Source: Mycobacterium shigaense (GTDB lineage Bacteria; Actinomycetota; Actinomycetes; Mycobacteriales; Mycobacteriaceae). From it: 64,000 bases of DNA. The notes below the pieces were generated by a model. That model saw nothing but the letters and a program-made list of their open reading frames with translations, was not told the origin of the DNA and did no database searches. A program made the translations under genes and the position numbers. This document shows positions 36,952 to 46,303 of the stretch, in pieces. Location: contig NZ_AP018164.1 in NCBI RefSeq assembly GCF_002356315.1, forward strand, positions 372,001 to 436,000, given 5' to 3'. Positions within the stretch are counted from its first letter, which is position 1, and the number at the start of each line of letters is the position of its first letter.

Positions 36952-38453
36952 GCGAGTCCGACGACGACGATCCGGCCAGCGAGGTGGACGCGGTGGTGGC
37001 CGCGTTCGGGCCGCGCCTGGAGCCGCCTGCCGTCGACCGCCGCGACGTGGTGCTGGTGACCGGCCCCTGGATGGCCGGGGTGACCGGATTGGTCGCGGCG
37101 CTGACCGAGCGGCTGCCGCAGCACACCTTCGTCGAGACGGCGGAGTTGGAGCCCGGCGAGGCGCCGCTGGCGGTGGTCTTCGTGGTGTCCGCGGCGGCGC
37201 AGCTGACGGAATCGGACTGCGTGCTGCTGGATACCGCCGTCGAGCACACCGACGTGGTGATCGGCGCGGTCGCCAAGATCGACGTGCACCGCAACTGGGG
37301 CGACGTGCTCAACGCCAACCGCGACATCCTGGCCGCACACGCGCCGCGCTATGCGAAGGTGCGCTGGGTGGGTGTGGCCGCCGCACCCGATCTGGGCGAC
37401 CCGATCCTCGACGACGCCGTCGACGCCATCTCGGCGGCGCTGGCCGATCCCCAATTCGCACGGCGAAACAGGTTGCGGGCGTGGGAGTCCCGGCTGCGTA
37501 CCGTGGCGCAGCGATTCGACCGCGACGCCGACGGCGCGGGCCGTCAAGCCCGGGTCGCTGCGCTGCGCGAGCAGCGCAGCGAAGCCCTGCGCCAGCGGCG
37601 GCAGGAGAAATCCGAGCGCGCCGTCGCGCTGCGCGGCCAGCTCCAGCAGGCGCAGGTCCAGCTGTCCCACTACGCGCGCAATCGGTGCTCGTCGCTGCGC
37701 GGCGAGTTGCAGGCGGACGCCGCGCAGCTGTCCCGGCGGACGATGGCCGGCTTCGAGGCGCAGACGCGGGAGCGGGCCGCCGTGGTGGTGACCGAGGTGA
37801 ACCAGGGCACCGTCGCCCAGCTCGACGCCGTCGCCGAGGCGGTCGGGATGCCGCTGACGCTGCCGGCACTCGACACGCTGCCGACGGTCGACGTCGCCCC
37901 ACCGCCGTTGCGGGCGCGGCGCCAGGAGACCTGGCTGATGATGCTGCTGGGCGCCGGGTTCGGGCTGGGGGTGGCGCTGACGCTCAGCCGGCTGATGGCC
38001 GGCGCCACCGCGAAGCTGAACCCCGTGTTCGCGATCGCCGCGGGGGTGGCGTGCGTGGTGATCGGCCTGGCGGTCACCTTCGTGGTCGTCAAGCTGCGCA
38101 GCCTGCTGCGCGACCGTGCGTTGCTGGACCGCTGGGCGGGTGACGTGACGACGTCGCTGCGCTCGGCGGTCGAGGAGCTGGTCGCCACCCGCGTGCTGAC
38201 CGCGGAGACGCTGCTGACCACCGAGCTGAACACCCGCGACGAGGCGGCCGCCGCGCAGGTATCCGAGCAGGTCAGCGCCATCGACAGCGAACTGCGCGCG
38301 CACGCCGTCGCTGTCGCGCGGGCCGCGGCCACCCGCGACCGGGAGATGCCGACGGTGCAGGCCGCGCTGGACGCCGTGCGTGCAGAACTGGGCGAACCGG
38401 GTATACCCCACAGCGAGAACCACGCTGGGGAAGCCGCCGAAGCCGAAGAATAG
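36945..38453 (+). CDS. Dynamin-like GTPase-related membrane protein, partner 2 (Rv0210-like)
   Basis: 502 residues. TGPWMAGVTG (residues 39-48) is a Walker-A-like loop with Val in place of Lys. GAVAKIDVHRNW (residue 108 onward) keeps a TKxD-like motif with Ala in place of Thr/Asn. Residues about 180-290 form long charged helices, likely coiled coil. Two membrane helices at about 325-375 form a hairpin, then another helical region with an acidic tail. This is the order seen in membrane-remodelling bacterial dynamins. ATG 36945 and GTG 36948 are both possible; GGGGAG at 36937 is better spaced for the GTG. It overlaps its partner by 7 bases. Confidence 0.6.
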   Translation: MVSESDDDDPASEVDAVVAAFGPRLEPPAVDRRDVVLVTGPWMAGVTGLVAALTERLPQHTFVETAELEPGEAPLAVVFVVSAAAQLTESDCVLLDTAVEHTDVVIGAVAKIDVHRNWGDVLNANRDILAAHAPRYAKVRWVGVAAAPDLGDPILDDAVDAISAALADPQFARRNRLRAWESRLRTVAQRFDRDADGAGRQARVAALREQRSEALRQRRQEKSERAVALRGQLQQAQVQLSHYARNRCSSLRGELQADAAQLSRRTMAGFEAQTRERAAVVVTEVNQGTVAQLDAVAEAVGMPLTLPALDTLPTVDVAPPPLRARRQETWLMMLLGAGFGLGVALTLSRLMAGATAKLNPVFAIAAGVACVVIGLAVTFVVVKLRSLLRDRALLDRWAGDVTTSLRSAVEELVATRVLTAETLLTTELNTRDEAAAAQVSEQVSAIDSELRAHAVAVARAAATRDREMPTVQAALDAVRAELGEPGIPHSENHAGEAAEAEE

Positions 38454-38663
38454 GTCTTTTGAGAACCGCCGTTGGACATATTGGACGACGTTTTTCGGGC
38501 CTTCTGAATCGGTCCTGTGAGAAGGCTTATACCCTCCCGGACCTTCCCCAGCAAGGTGATCACGATAGCCTGTAGATAAAGCTTCGCCGTGTCAACAGTT
38601 GTGTGGGTGAATGCGAACAACGCAGCAGTCCCACCCTTACTTGAATGAATTCAGGAGAGTTCG

Positions 38664-40505
38664 ATGACCTCAGCGACCATTCCCGGTCTGGATACAGCGC
38701 CCACCAAACATCAGGGGCTGCTGTCGTGGGTGGAGGAGGTCGCCGAGCTGACCCAGCCCGACCGGGTGGTGTTTGCTGACGGCTCCGACGAGGAGTTCAA
38801 CCGGCTGGCCGCGCAACTGGTCGAGGCCGGCACCCTGACGAAGCTGAACGAGGAGAAGCGGCCCAACTCCTACCTGGCGCTGTCGGACCCGTCCGACGTG
38901 GCGCGGGTGGAATCCCGGACGTTCATCTGTTCCGAGCGCCAAGAAGACGCCGGCCCCACCAACAACTGGACTGACCCGACCGAGATGCGGGCCACCCTGA
39001 AGGACCTGTTCCGCGGCTGCATGCGCGGTCGCACCATGTGGGTGGTGCCGTTCTGCATGGGCCCGCTCGGCGCCGACGACCCGAAGCTGGGTGTGGAGAT
39101 CACCGACTCCGAGTACGTCGTCATCTCGATGAAGGTGATGACCCGGATGGGCCAGGCCGCGCTCGACAAGATCGGCGGCGACGGGTTCTTCGTCAAGGCG
39201 TTGCACTCGGTGGGCGCCCCGCTCGTAGACGAGTCAGGACTCCGAAAAGACGACGTGCCGTGGCCGTGCAGCGACACGAAGTACATCACCCACTTCCCGG
39301 AGACCCGCGAGATCGTGAGCTACGGCTCGGGTTACGGCGGTAATGCGCTGCTGGGCAAGAAGTGCTACTCGCTGCGCATCGCGTCGGCGATGGCCCACGA
39401 CGAGGGCTGGCTGGCCGAGCACATGCTGATCCTCAAGCTGATCTCCCCGGAGAACAAGGCGTACTACTTCGCCGCGGCCTTCCCGTCGGCGTGCGGCAAG
39501 ACCAACCTTGCGATGCTGCAGCCGACCATTCCGGGCTGGCGCGCCGAGACGCTCGGCGACGACATCGCCTGGATGCGGTTCGGCAAGGACGGCCGGCTCT
39601 ACGCCGTCAATCCGGAGTTCGGCTTCTTCGGCGTCGCGCCGGGCACCAACTGGAAGTCCAACCCGAACGCCATGCGCACCATGGAGGCCGGCAACACCGT
39701 CTTCACCAACGTCGCGCTGACCGATGATCACGACGTGTGGTGGGAAGGCCTGGAGGGCGAACCCGAACACCTGATCGACTGGAAGGGCAACGACTGGATC
39801 CTGCGCGAGTCGGATACCAAAGCGGCGCACCCGAACTCGCGGTACTGCACCCCGATGTCGCAGTGCCCGATCCTCGCGCCCGAGTGGGACGACCCGCAGG
39901 GCGTGCCGATCTCCGGCATCCTGTTCGGCGCCCGCCGCAAGACGACGGTGCCGCTGGTGACGCAGGCCCGCGACTGGCAGCACGGCGTCTTCATGGGCGC
40001 CACCATGGGCAGCGAGCAGACCGCCGCGGCCGAGGGCAAGGTCGGCACCGTGCGCCGAGACCCGATGGCCATGCTGCCCTTCCTGGGCTACCACGTCGGT
40101 GACTACTTCCAGCACTGGATCGACCTGGGCAAGAACTCCGACGAGTCCAAGCTGCCGAAGGTGTTCTTCGTCAACTGGTTCCGCCGCGACGAGGACGGCG
40201 GCTTCCTGTGGCCGGGCTTCGGTGAGAACAGCCGGGTGCTGAAGTGGATCGTCGACCGCATCGAGCACCAGGCCGGCGGCCAGGACACCCCCATCGGCAT
40301 CGTGCCGACGGCCGACGACCTGGACCTGGACGGACTCGACATCGCGGGCGGCGACGTGGCCAAGGCGCTGGCGGTCAACGCCGCCGAGTGGCGCGAGGAG
40401 CTGCCCCTGATCGAGGAGTGGTTCGACTTCGTCGGCGACAAGCTGCCGACCGGCGTCCGCGACGAGTTCGAGGCTCTCAAGCAGCGACTGTCGGAATCCG
40501 ACTAG
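38664..40505 (+). CDS. pckA: Phosphoenolpyruvate carboxykinase (GTP)
   Basis: 613 residues. It interconverts oxaloacetate and phosphoenolpyruvate with GTP and is the gluconeogenic enzyme needed for growth on lipids. [13 protein letters not shown] is the GTP-type P-loop with its hyper-reactive Cys. RKTTVPLV and the [15 protein letters not shown] segment ([14 protein letters not shown]) are family signatures. ATG 38664 has AGGAGAG upstream. A 210-base promoter region precedes it and a very strong terminator follows. In M. tuberculosis the next genes are nadR and a methyltransferase; here they are absent. Confidence 0.96.
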   Translation: MTSATIPGLDTAPTKHQGLLSWVEEVAELTQPDRVVFADGSDEEFNRLAAQLVEAGTLTKLNEEKRPNSYLALSDPSDVARVESRTFICSERQEDAGPTNNWTDPTEMRATLKDLFRGCMRGRTMWVVPFCMGPLGADDPKLGVEITDSEYVVISMKVMTRMGQAALDKIGGDGFFVKALHSVGAPLVDESGLRKDDVPWPCSDTKYITHFPETREIVSYGSGYGGNALLGKKCYSLRIASAMAHDEGWLAEHMLILKLISPENKAYYFAAAFPSACGKTNLAMLQPTIPGWRAETLGDDIAWMRFGKDGRLYAVNPEFGFFGVAPGTNWKSNPNAMRTMEAGNTVFTNVALTDDHDVWWEGLEGEPEHLIDWKGNDWILRESDTKAAHPNSRYCTPMSQCPILAPEWDDPQGVPISGILFGARRKTTVPLVTQARDWQHGVFMGATMGSEQTAAAEGKVGTVRRDPMAMLPFLGYHVGDYFQHWIDLGKNSDESKLPKVFFVNWFRRDEDGGFLWPGFGENSRVLKWIVDRIEHQAGGQDTPIGIVPTADDLDLDGLDIAGGDVAKALAVNAAEWREELPLIEEWFDFVGDKLPTGVRDEFEALKQRLSESD

Positions 40506-40520
40506 TCAGCACCACTTGAA

Positions 40521-40557
40521 AAACCCAAACGCCCATCGCGACCGGGCGTTTGGGTTT
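40521..40557 (+). terminator. Strong hairpin terminator after pckA
   Basis: AAACCCAAACGCCC (40521-40534) pairs perfectly with GGGCGTTTGGGTTT (40544-40557) around a nine-base loop. A 14-bp perfect stem, 15 bases after the pckA stop, with the stem itself ending in a T-run. It is the best terminator in the window and could work in both directions. Confidence 0.9.
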
Positions 40558-40607
40558 GTTCTGCTTGGTCTACAGATAGCTAACAGAACGTTCCTGGAAG
40601 GCCGACA

Positions 40608-40634
40608 GTGAAGTCAGTGAAGTCAGTGAAGTCC
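40608..40634 (+). repeat. Three tandem 9-bp copies at the lipoprotein start
   Basis: Two copies of GTGAAGTCA and a third, GTGAAGTCC, run from 40608 to 40634. Each encodes V/M-K-S and begins with a GTG that is a possible start codon in the same frame. Only the first is well placed for the GGAAGG at 40596-40601. Loss or gain of a copy would change the n-region charge without breaking the frame. Confidence 0.9.
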
Positions 40635-40916
40635 CAGACACTTGCGCCGATCGCGACAGCGATTGCCGCGGCGGGAATTCTGCTCAGTGGATGTTCGGCA
40701 TCGCAGGTGATCAACACCGGTGGCGATACGAAGTGCAAGGACTTCAGCACCCAGGAGCAGAAGAAGCAGAACGACGAGATCAGCAAAATGCTCAAGGACA
40801 AGAGCGGCACCGATCCGACCAATCTGCAGATCGACGCCACCCGACTGTCCGCCCAGACCTGGTGCCAGATGCTGGGCAAGCCGGACAGCAAGATCTCCGA
40901 GGCGCCACACGGCTGA
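40608..40916 (+). CDS. Small lipoprotein, possible HdeA-like fold
   Basis: 102 residues. A basic n-region (MKSVKSVKS) and hydrophobic core end in the lipobox LLSGC (Cys about residue 29), so it is predicted to be lipidated. The mature part has two more cysteines, in TKCKDFSTQEQ and TWCQMLG, spaced as in HdeA-type acid chaperones (CxDF near the start, Cys near the end, predicted helices between). That resemblance is weak and inferred. GTG 40608 has GGAAGG six bases upstream. Three tandem in-frame GTGs are created by a 9-bp repeat. It replaces the nadR region found in M. tuberculosis. Confidence 0.7.
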   Translation: MKSVKSVKSQTLAPIATAIAAAGILLSGCSASQVINTGGDTKCKDFSTQEQKKQNDEISKMLKDKSGTDPTNLQIDATRLSAQTWCQMLGKPDSKISEAPHG

Positions 40917-40995
40917 CGGCGCCCGGCTTCTGGCCTGACGCACCGTCCCCGGCCCACTTAACACCCGTCAACTTTGGCGGTTGTACAGTCGGCCC

Positions 40996-42513
40996 ATGCA
41001 GATACGCCCCTATGTCGGCGCCGACAAACCTGCCATCATTCTTTACCCGTCCGGAACGGTCGTCACCTTCGGCGAGCTGGAGGCACGGGCCAACCGGCTG
41101 GCACACCGGTTCCGGCAGGCCGGGCTGCGCGAGGGCGACAGCGTCGCGATCCTGATGGAGAACAACCAGCACATCCACGCCGTCATGTGGGCGGCCCGGC
41201 GCAGCGGCCTGTACTACGTCCCGATCAACACCCACCTGACCCCGGCCGAGGCCGCCTACATCATCGACAACAGCAATGCCAAGGCAATTGTCGGGTCGGC
41301 GGCATTGCGGGACACCCTGGCCGGGCTGGCCGAGCACCTGCCGAACGGGCTGCCCGAGCTGCTGCTGATCGCGGACGGCGACCTGCCCGGCTGGGAGCGT
41401 TACCCGGAATGCGTTGCCGGTCAACCGGATACCCCGATCGACGACGAGATCGAGGGCGATCTGCTGCAGTACTCCTCTGGCACCACGGGCCGGCCCAAGG
41501 GCATCCGGCGCGAATTGCCGCACCTCCCACCGGAAGACGTACCGGGCATGATGTCGGCCCTGGTCGGCTTCTGGCTGGATCCCGACGCGGTGTACCTGAG
41601 CCCGGCACCGCTCTACCACACCGCGCCGTCGGTGTGGTCGATGACGATTCAGGCCGCCGGCATCACCACGGTGATCATGGAGAAGTTCGACGCCGAGGGG
41701 ACGCTGGACGCGATCCAGCGTCACCAGGTGACCCACGGCCAGTTCGTCCCGGCCATGTTTGTCCGGATGCTGAAACTGCCTCAGGCCGTTCGTGATTCGT
41801 ATGACCTGTCCAGCCTCAAGCGGGTGATGCACGCCGCGGCGCCGTGTCCGGTGCAGATCAAGAAACAGATGATCGACTGGTGGGGACCGATCGTCGACGA
41901 GTACTACGCGTCCTCCGAAGCGCACGGGTCGACCCTGATCACCGCCGAGGACTGGCTGGCGCATCCGGGTTCGGTAGGCAAACCCATGGGCGTCGCGGTG
42001 CACATCCTCGACGAGGACGGCAACGAACTCCCCCCCAACCAAGCCGGCGAGATCTACTTCGAAGGCGGCTACTCGTTCGAATACCTCAACGACCCGACCA
42101 AGACCGCTGGGTCCCGCGAGAAGCACGGCTGGGCCACGGTCGGCGACATCGGCTACCTCGACGAGGAGGGCTATCTGTACCTGACCGACCGGCGCCATCA
42201 CATGATCATCTCCGGCGGGGTGAACATCTATCCGCAGGAAGCCGAGAACCTTCTGGTCACGCATCCGAAGGTGCTCGACGCCGCGGTGTTCGGGGTGCCT
42301 GACGACGAGATGGGCCAGCGCGTCATGGCGGCGGTGCAAACGACCGATCCGGCCGATGCCACCGACCACTTCGCCGACGAGCTGATCGGGTGGCTGCGAG
42401 AACACCTGTCGCATTTCAAATGCCCGCGGTCGATCGCGTTCGAGTCGCAGCTGCCGCGCACCGACACCGGGAAGCTCTACAAGAACGGGCTGATCGAGAA
42501 GTATTCGGTGTGA
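40996..42513 (+). CDS. fadD4: Acyl-CoA synthetase FadD4
   Basis: 505 residues, AMP-forming ligase that activates a fatty or related acid to its CoA thioester. The P-loop is LQYSSGTTGRPKGI, the adenine motif DEYYASSEAHG, and the hinge YLTDRRHHMIISGGVNIYP with the catalytic Lys in TDTGKLYKN. ATG 40996 gives the conserved start MQIR. The M. tuberculosis protein has 537 residues as annotated. The crotonase gene at 42518 starts 4 bases after the stop, so they form an operon, and an acyl-CoA made here could be its substrate. Confidence 0.9.
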   Translation: MQIRPYVGADKPAIILYPSGTVVTFGELEARANRLAHRFRQAGLREGDSVAILMENNQHIHAVMWAARRSGLYYVPINTHLTPAEAAYIIDNSNAKAIVGSAALRDTLAGLAEHLPNGLPELLLIADGDLPGWERYPECVAGQPDTPIDDEIEGDLLQYSSGTTGRPKGIRRELPHLPPEDVPGMMSALVGFWLDPDAVYLSPAPLYHTAPSVWSMTIQAAGITTVIMEKFDAEGTLDAIQRHQVTHGQFVPAMFVRMLKLPQAVRDSYDLSSLKRVMHAAAPCPVQIKKQMIDWWGPIVDEYYASSEAHGSTLITAEDWLAHPGSVGKPMGVAVHILDEDGNELPPNQAGEIYFEGGYSFEYLNDPTKTAGSREKHGWATVGDIGYLDEEGYLYLTDRRHHMIISGGVNIYPQEAENLLVTHPKVLDAAVFGVPDDEMGQRVMAAVQTTDPADATDHFADELIGWLREHLSHFKCPRSIAFESQLPRTDTGKLYKNGLIEKYSV

Positions 42514-42517
42514 GGTG

Positions 42518-43495
42518 ATGCTGCGCGTGGTCGACCTGTCGGATGCGGAGCCGAGCGCACCGGATACCGGGTCGGCCGCGCCGCCCGGTGTGATCGTCGC
42601 GGTAGGGTCGGGCGCTGACCTGGTCTGGGCCGAATCCTGGCTCGAGGCAGCGACTTTCACGCTCACCGAGGAACCCAGCGCCGATCGTCGGGTGATCGCC
42701 GTCGAATCTGTGTCCGAAACCCTCGCCGCGCTTCGGCAGCGCTGCGAACGCTGGCCGCACGCCAGCGCAGTCTGCGACGACGTGCTACGTGCGGTGCGAC
42801 CCGAGGCCGCGGCCCTGGCGGGCGTCATCACCGAGTCGTTGGCGTACTCGACGCTGCAGGCCGGCCCGGAATTCGCGCGGTGGCTCGACGAACGCGGCCC
42901 GGCTCGGCTGCCCGGGACCGCCGACCCGGTGACCGCCGAGCGCGACGGCGACGTCGTGACGATCAGGTTCAATCGGCCGCAGCGGCACAACGCATTCTCC
43001 ACCGACGCCCGCGCCGCCCTGCTGGAGGCGCTGGCCGTCGCGCGGCTCGACCCGTCGGTCGCCGGAGTCGTGTTGACCGGCAACGGCCCGTCCTTTTGCA
43101 GCGGTGGCGATCTCGCCGAATTCGGCACGTTCGACGATCCCACGAGCGCGCATCTGGCCCGCACCCGGCACAGCCCCGCGCTGGCCCTCGACGCGCTGAC
43201 CGCCAGGCTGGGACGGGCGTGTCGCGCCGAGGTGCACGGACGCGTGCTGGGCAGCGGGCTTGAGATGGCCGCATTCTGCGGATGGATTGAGGCACACGAA
43301 GATTCGGTCTTCGGTCTGCCCGAGTTGGGGCTGGGGTTGATCCCCGGCGCCGGCGGTACCGTCAGCGTCACCCGCCGGATCGGCCGGTGGCGCACGGCCT
43401 ACCTGGTGCTGACGGGGCGCACCCTGGGTGCGGGCACCGCGCTGCAGTGGGGCCTAGTGGACGCGATTTACGCTGCGGCCCAACAACTTCCCTAG
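42518..43495 (+). CDS. Enoyl-CoA hydratase/isomerase family protein with N-terminal extension
   Basis: 325 residues. About 130 non-conserved residues precede the crotonase core. The core shows NRPQRHNAF, the oxyanion loop FCSGGDLAEFG, and both catalytic Glu positions (GSGLEMAAF; LPELGLGLIPGAGG). That predicts hydration or isomerisation of an enoyl-CoA. It is downstream of and coupled to fadD4. ATG 42518 (or GTG 42515) follows a short AGG. It is not in the M. tuberculosis locus as I recall it. Its stop shares a CTAG with the convergent CD225 gene. Confidence 0.8.
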   Translation: MLRVVDLSDAEPSAPDTGSAAPPGVIVAVGSGADLVWAESWLEAATFTLTEEPSADRRVIAVESVSETLAALRQRCERWPHASAVCDDVLRAVRPEAAALAGVITESLAYSTLQAGPEFARWLDERGPARLPGTADPVTAERDGDVVTIRFNRPQRHNAFSTDARAALLEALAVARLDPSVAGVVLTGNGPSFCSGGDLAEFGTFDDPTSAHLARTRHSPALALDALTARLGRACRAEVHGRVLGSGLEMAAFCGWIEAHEDSVFGLPELGLGLIPGAGGTVSVTRRIGRWRTAYLVLTGRTLGAGTALQWGLVDAIYAAAQQLP

Positions 43496-43944
43496 AAGCC
43501 CGGGACCGTGGTGGTCGTGGTCGGGATGTTGGGCAGCTCGTGGACGACGACCGCCGCGATGAACGCGAAGTAGATCACCAGGAAGGCGATGTAGAGGATC
43601 GGGCCGACGATCGCACCGATGATGGCCCACTTCTTTGCGTTGTTGGCTGCCTCCTGCGCCTCGGGGTAGCGGCCCTGCGCCCACAGCCCGGAGACCTTGT
43701 TGGAGTAGACGATCGAGACGATCCCGAAGGGCAGGCAGCACAGCACCGTGACCAGAATGGCCCACACCAGATAGTTTTCCGGCTCCTGTTGGGCCGGCCA
43801 GCCTGGCTGCTGGCCACCCCAGCCCGCCGGCGGCGGGGTTTGCCAGCCAGGTTGCTGCTGAGGCTGCCACTCGGGTGGTTGCTGCGGCGGCTGCTGACCC
43901 TGCCACTCGGGGGAACCTTCATACGGCCCGGGGGGATAACTCAT
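43492..43944 (-). CDS. CD225/dispanin-type small membrane protein
   Basis: 150 residues. The first 60 are Pro/Gln/Trp-rich and disordered. Then NYLVWAILVTVLCCLPFGIV with IVYSNKVSGLWAQG forms the CD225 (interferon-induced transmembrane/dispanin) signature, and a second membrane helix follows (about residues 108-138) before a Thr-rich end. Bacterial members are widespread but their role is unknown. ATG 43944 has GGAAGG eight bases upstream. It stands alone between convergent fadD4-crotonase and fadE3. Confidence 0.83.
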   Translation of the reverse strand: MSYPPGPYEGSPEWQGQQPPQQPPEWQPQQQPGWQTPPPAGWGGQQPGWPAQQEPENYLVWAILVTVLCCLPFGIVSIVYSNKVSGLWAQGRYPEAQEAANNAKKWAIIGAIVGPILYIAFLVIYFAFIAAVVVHELPNIPTTTTTVPGF

Positions 43945-44055
43945 GGCAGTTGCCTTCCTTCGGTTTCCTCCGGCCCGAACCGGATTACCTCCGCACCGCT
44001 TTGCTGTGCCGAAGTCAGCAAGAATATAACGCACGCACCTGCCAATCGGAGATCT

Positions 44056-45204
44056 TTAGATCCCGCCGCGGGCCATCAGCTGGCCGGCGATCACGTTGCG
44101 CTGAATCTCGTTGGTGCCCTCGCCGACGATCATCAGCGGCGCGTCGCGGAAGTAGCGTTCGACGTCGTACTCGGTCGAGTAGCCGTAGCCGCCGTGGATG
44201 CGCACCGCGTTGAGCGCGATTTCCATCGCGACCTCGGAGGCGAACAACTTCGCCATCCCGGCTTCCATGTCGCAGCGCTCGCCGCTGTCGTAGCGCTCGG
44301 CGGCGTAGCGGGTGAGCTGACGCGCGGCGGTAAGCTTGGTCGCCATGTCGGCCAGGTAGTTGCCGATCGCCTGGTGCTTCCAGATCGGCTGGCCGAAGCT
44401 CTCCCGCTGCTGGGCATACGCCAGCGCGTCCTCGAGCGCCGCGGTCGCCACGCCCAGGGCCCGGGCGGCGACCTGAATGCGGCCGGTCTCAAGGCCTTTC
44501 ATCATCTGCGAAAAGCCTTCGCCCGTCCGGCCGCCCAGGACGGCCGAGTTCGCGGTGCGATATCCGTCGAACGACAGCTCGCAGGACTCGACGCCCTTAT
44601 AGCCGAGCTTGGGCAGATCCCTCGACACCGTCAGGCCCGGGCCGTGCTCGACCAGCACGATCGAGATGCCCCTATGGCGCGGAACGGCGTGCGGGTCGGT
44701 CTTGCACAGCAGCGCGATCAGACGGGAGTGGCGCGCGTTGCTGATCCAGGTCTTCGAGCCGTTGATCACCAGACCGCCGGCCCCGTCCGGCCGCGCGGTC
44801 GTCGACATGTTCTGCAGGTCGGAGCCGCCGCCCGGCTCGGTCAGCGCCATGGTGGCGCGAACCTCGCCGGTCGCCATGGCCGGCAGGTAGGCCTGCTTCT
44901 GCTCGTCGGTGCCGAACAACGTCAGCAGCTTGGCCACCACGGTGTGCCCGCCCATCGCGCCGGCCAGGCTCATCCAGCCGCGGGCCAGCTCCTGGGTGAC
45001 CGCCACGTAGCAGGGCATCGACACCGGCGACCCGCCGTATTCCTCGGGAACGGCCAGGCCGTAGATGCCGATCTGCTTCATCTGGTCGATCCACGCCTCG
45101 GGGTAGGAGTTGGCGTGCTCGATTTCACGGACGGTCGGCTTCACCTCGCGGTCGACGAACGCGCGCACCGTGGCGACCAGCAGGGCTTCCTCGTCAGTCA
45201 TCAC
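44056..45204 (-). CDS. fadE3: Acyl-CoA dehydrogenase FadE3
   Basis: 382 residues, FAD-dependent alpha,beta-dehydrogenation of acyl-CoA. ATMALTEPGGGSDLQ binds FAD and substrate. The C-terminal VGEGTNEIQRNVIA carries the catalytic Glu. GTG 45204 has AGGG seven bases upstream; ATG 45201 is equally in frame. It is divergent from the hydratase-like gene at 45273 across 68 bases, and the two enzymes could act in consecutive beta-oxidation-like steps. Confidence 0.92.
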   Translation of the reverse strand: MMTDEEALLVATVRAFVDREVKPTVREIEHANSYPEAWIDQMKQIGIYGLAVPEEYGGSPVSMPCYVAVTQELARGWMSLAGAMGGHTVVAKLLTLFGTDEQKQAYLPAMATGEVRATMALTEPGGGSDLQNMSTTARPDGAGGLVINGSKTWISNARHSRLIALLCKTDPHAVPRHRGISIVLVEHGPGLTVSRDLPKLGYKGVESCELSFDGYRTANSAVLGGRTGEGFSQMMKGLETGRIQVAARALGVATAALEDALAYAQQRESFGQPIWKHQAIGNYLADMATKLTAARQLTRYAAERYDSGERCDMEAGMAKLFASEVAMEIALNAVRIHGGYGYSTEYDVERYFRDAPLMIVGEGTNEIQRNVIAGQLMARGGI

Positions 45205-45272
45205 CGTCTGACCCTTCCTTCCGCCCCTGGGGCGTTGCGCTCAGATTCGACAGCCTGCCAGCATGTGGCGTT

Positions 45273-46292
45273 GTGACGAGTAACGGGTACGCGGGGGTCC
45301 GCGACGGCGGGGCCTATTTCGACGAGCTCACGGTCGGTCAGGTGTTCGACTGGGCGCCGACGATGACGCTGTCGGCAGGGCTGGCAGCCGCCCATCAGGC
45401 GATCGTGGGGGACCGGTTGCGGCTGGCGCTGGACACCGGCCTGTGCAACGCGGTGACCGGCGCACCGGGGCCCCTGGCGCACCCGGCGCTGGTGTGCGAC
45501 GTCGCGATCGGGCAGAGCACGCTGGTCACCCAGCGGGTGAAAGCCAACCTGTTCTACCGCGGCCTGACGTTTCACCGCTTCCCGGTCGTCGGCGATTCCC
45601 TGTACACGCGCACCGAAGTCGTTGGGCTGCGCGCCAACTCGGTCAAGCCCGGCCGCGCGCCGACGGGCCTGGCTGCGCTGCGCATGACCACGATCGACCA
45701 GGCCGACCAGCTGGTGCTCGACTTCTATCGCTGCGCCATGCTGCCCGGCAGCCCCGGCTGGAACCCCGGCCCGGCCGCCTCCGGCGACGACCTGTCGACC
45801 ATCGGCGCCGACGCGGTGCCGCCGGCGTCCGATCCGGCCGCCCGGTGGGACGGCGCCGCGTTCCGAATGCGAATTCCCGGACCGTATTTCGACACCGCCA
45901 TGTCCGGTGCGCTGTTGCGCAGCACCGCCGACGTGGTCAGTAGCGCGCCCGAACTGGCCCGGCTTACGCTGAATATCGCCGCTGCGCATCATGATTCGCG
46001 GGTCGGCGGCCGGCGGCTGGTGTACGGGGGCCACACCATCGGCCTCGCGCTTGCGCAGGCGAGTCGGCTGCTGCCCAACCTGGCCACGGTGCTGGGCTGG
46101 CACTCCTGCGACCACACCGGGCCCGTGCACGAAGGTGACACGCTGTACAGCGAGCTACAGGTGCAGTCCGCTCGTCCCGCCGACCAGGGCGGCGTGCTGG
46201 AGCTGCGTTCGGTGGTCTACGCGGTCGGCGACTCGATCGACGAGCCGGACCGCCAGGTGCTCGACTGGCGGTTCAGCGTCCTGCATTTCTGA
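45273..46292 (+). CDS. Double-hotdog MaoC-like hydratase (Rv0216-like)
   Basis: 339 residues with two hotdog domains. The C-terminal half has IAAAHHDSRV and LVYGGHTIGLALAQA, which resemble the Asp/His active site of R-specific enoyl-CoA hydratases. The M. tuberculosis Rv0216 structure showed this double-hotdog fold but no proven substrate. GTG 45273 starts the conserved sequence. It is divergent from fadE3 and lies 11 bases before the CaiB-family gene, so it probably heads a three-gene operon (45273-48789). Confidence 0.85.
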   Translation: MTSNGYAGVRDGGAYFDELTVGQVFDWAPTMTLSAGLAAAHQAIVGDRLRLALDTGLCNAVTGAPGPLAHPALVCDVAIGQSTLVTQRVKANLFYRGLTFHRFPVVGDSLYTRTEVVGLRANSVKPGRAPTGLAALRMTTIDQADQLVLDFYRCAMLPGSPGWNPGPAASGDDLSTIGADAVPPASDPAARWDGAAFRMRIPGPYFDTAMSGALLRSTADVVSSAPELARLTLNIAAAHHDSRVGGRRLVYGGHTIGLALAQASRLLPNLATVLGWHSCDHTGPVHEGDTLYSELQVQSARPADQGGVLELRSVVYAVGDSIDEPDRQVLDWRFSVLHF

Positions 46293-46303
46293 CCGCGCGC
46301 ACA

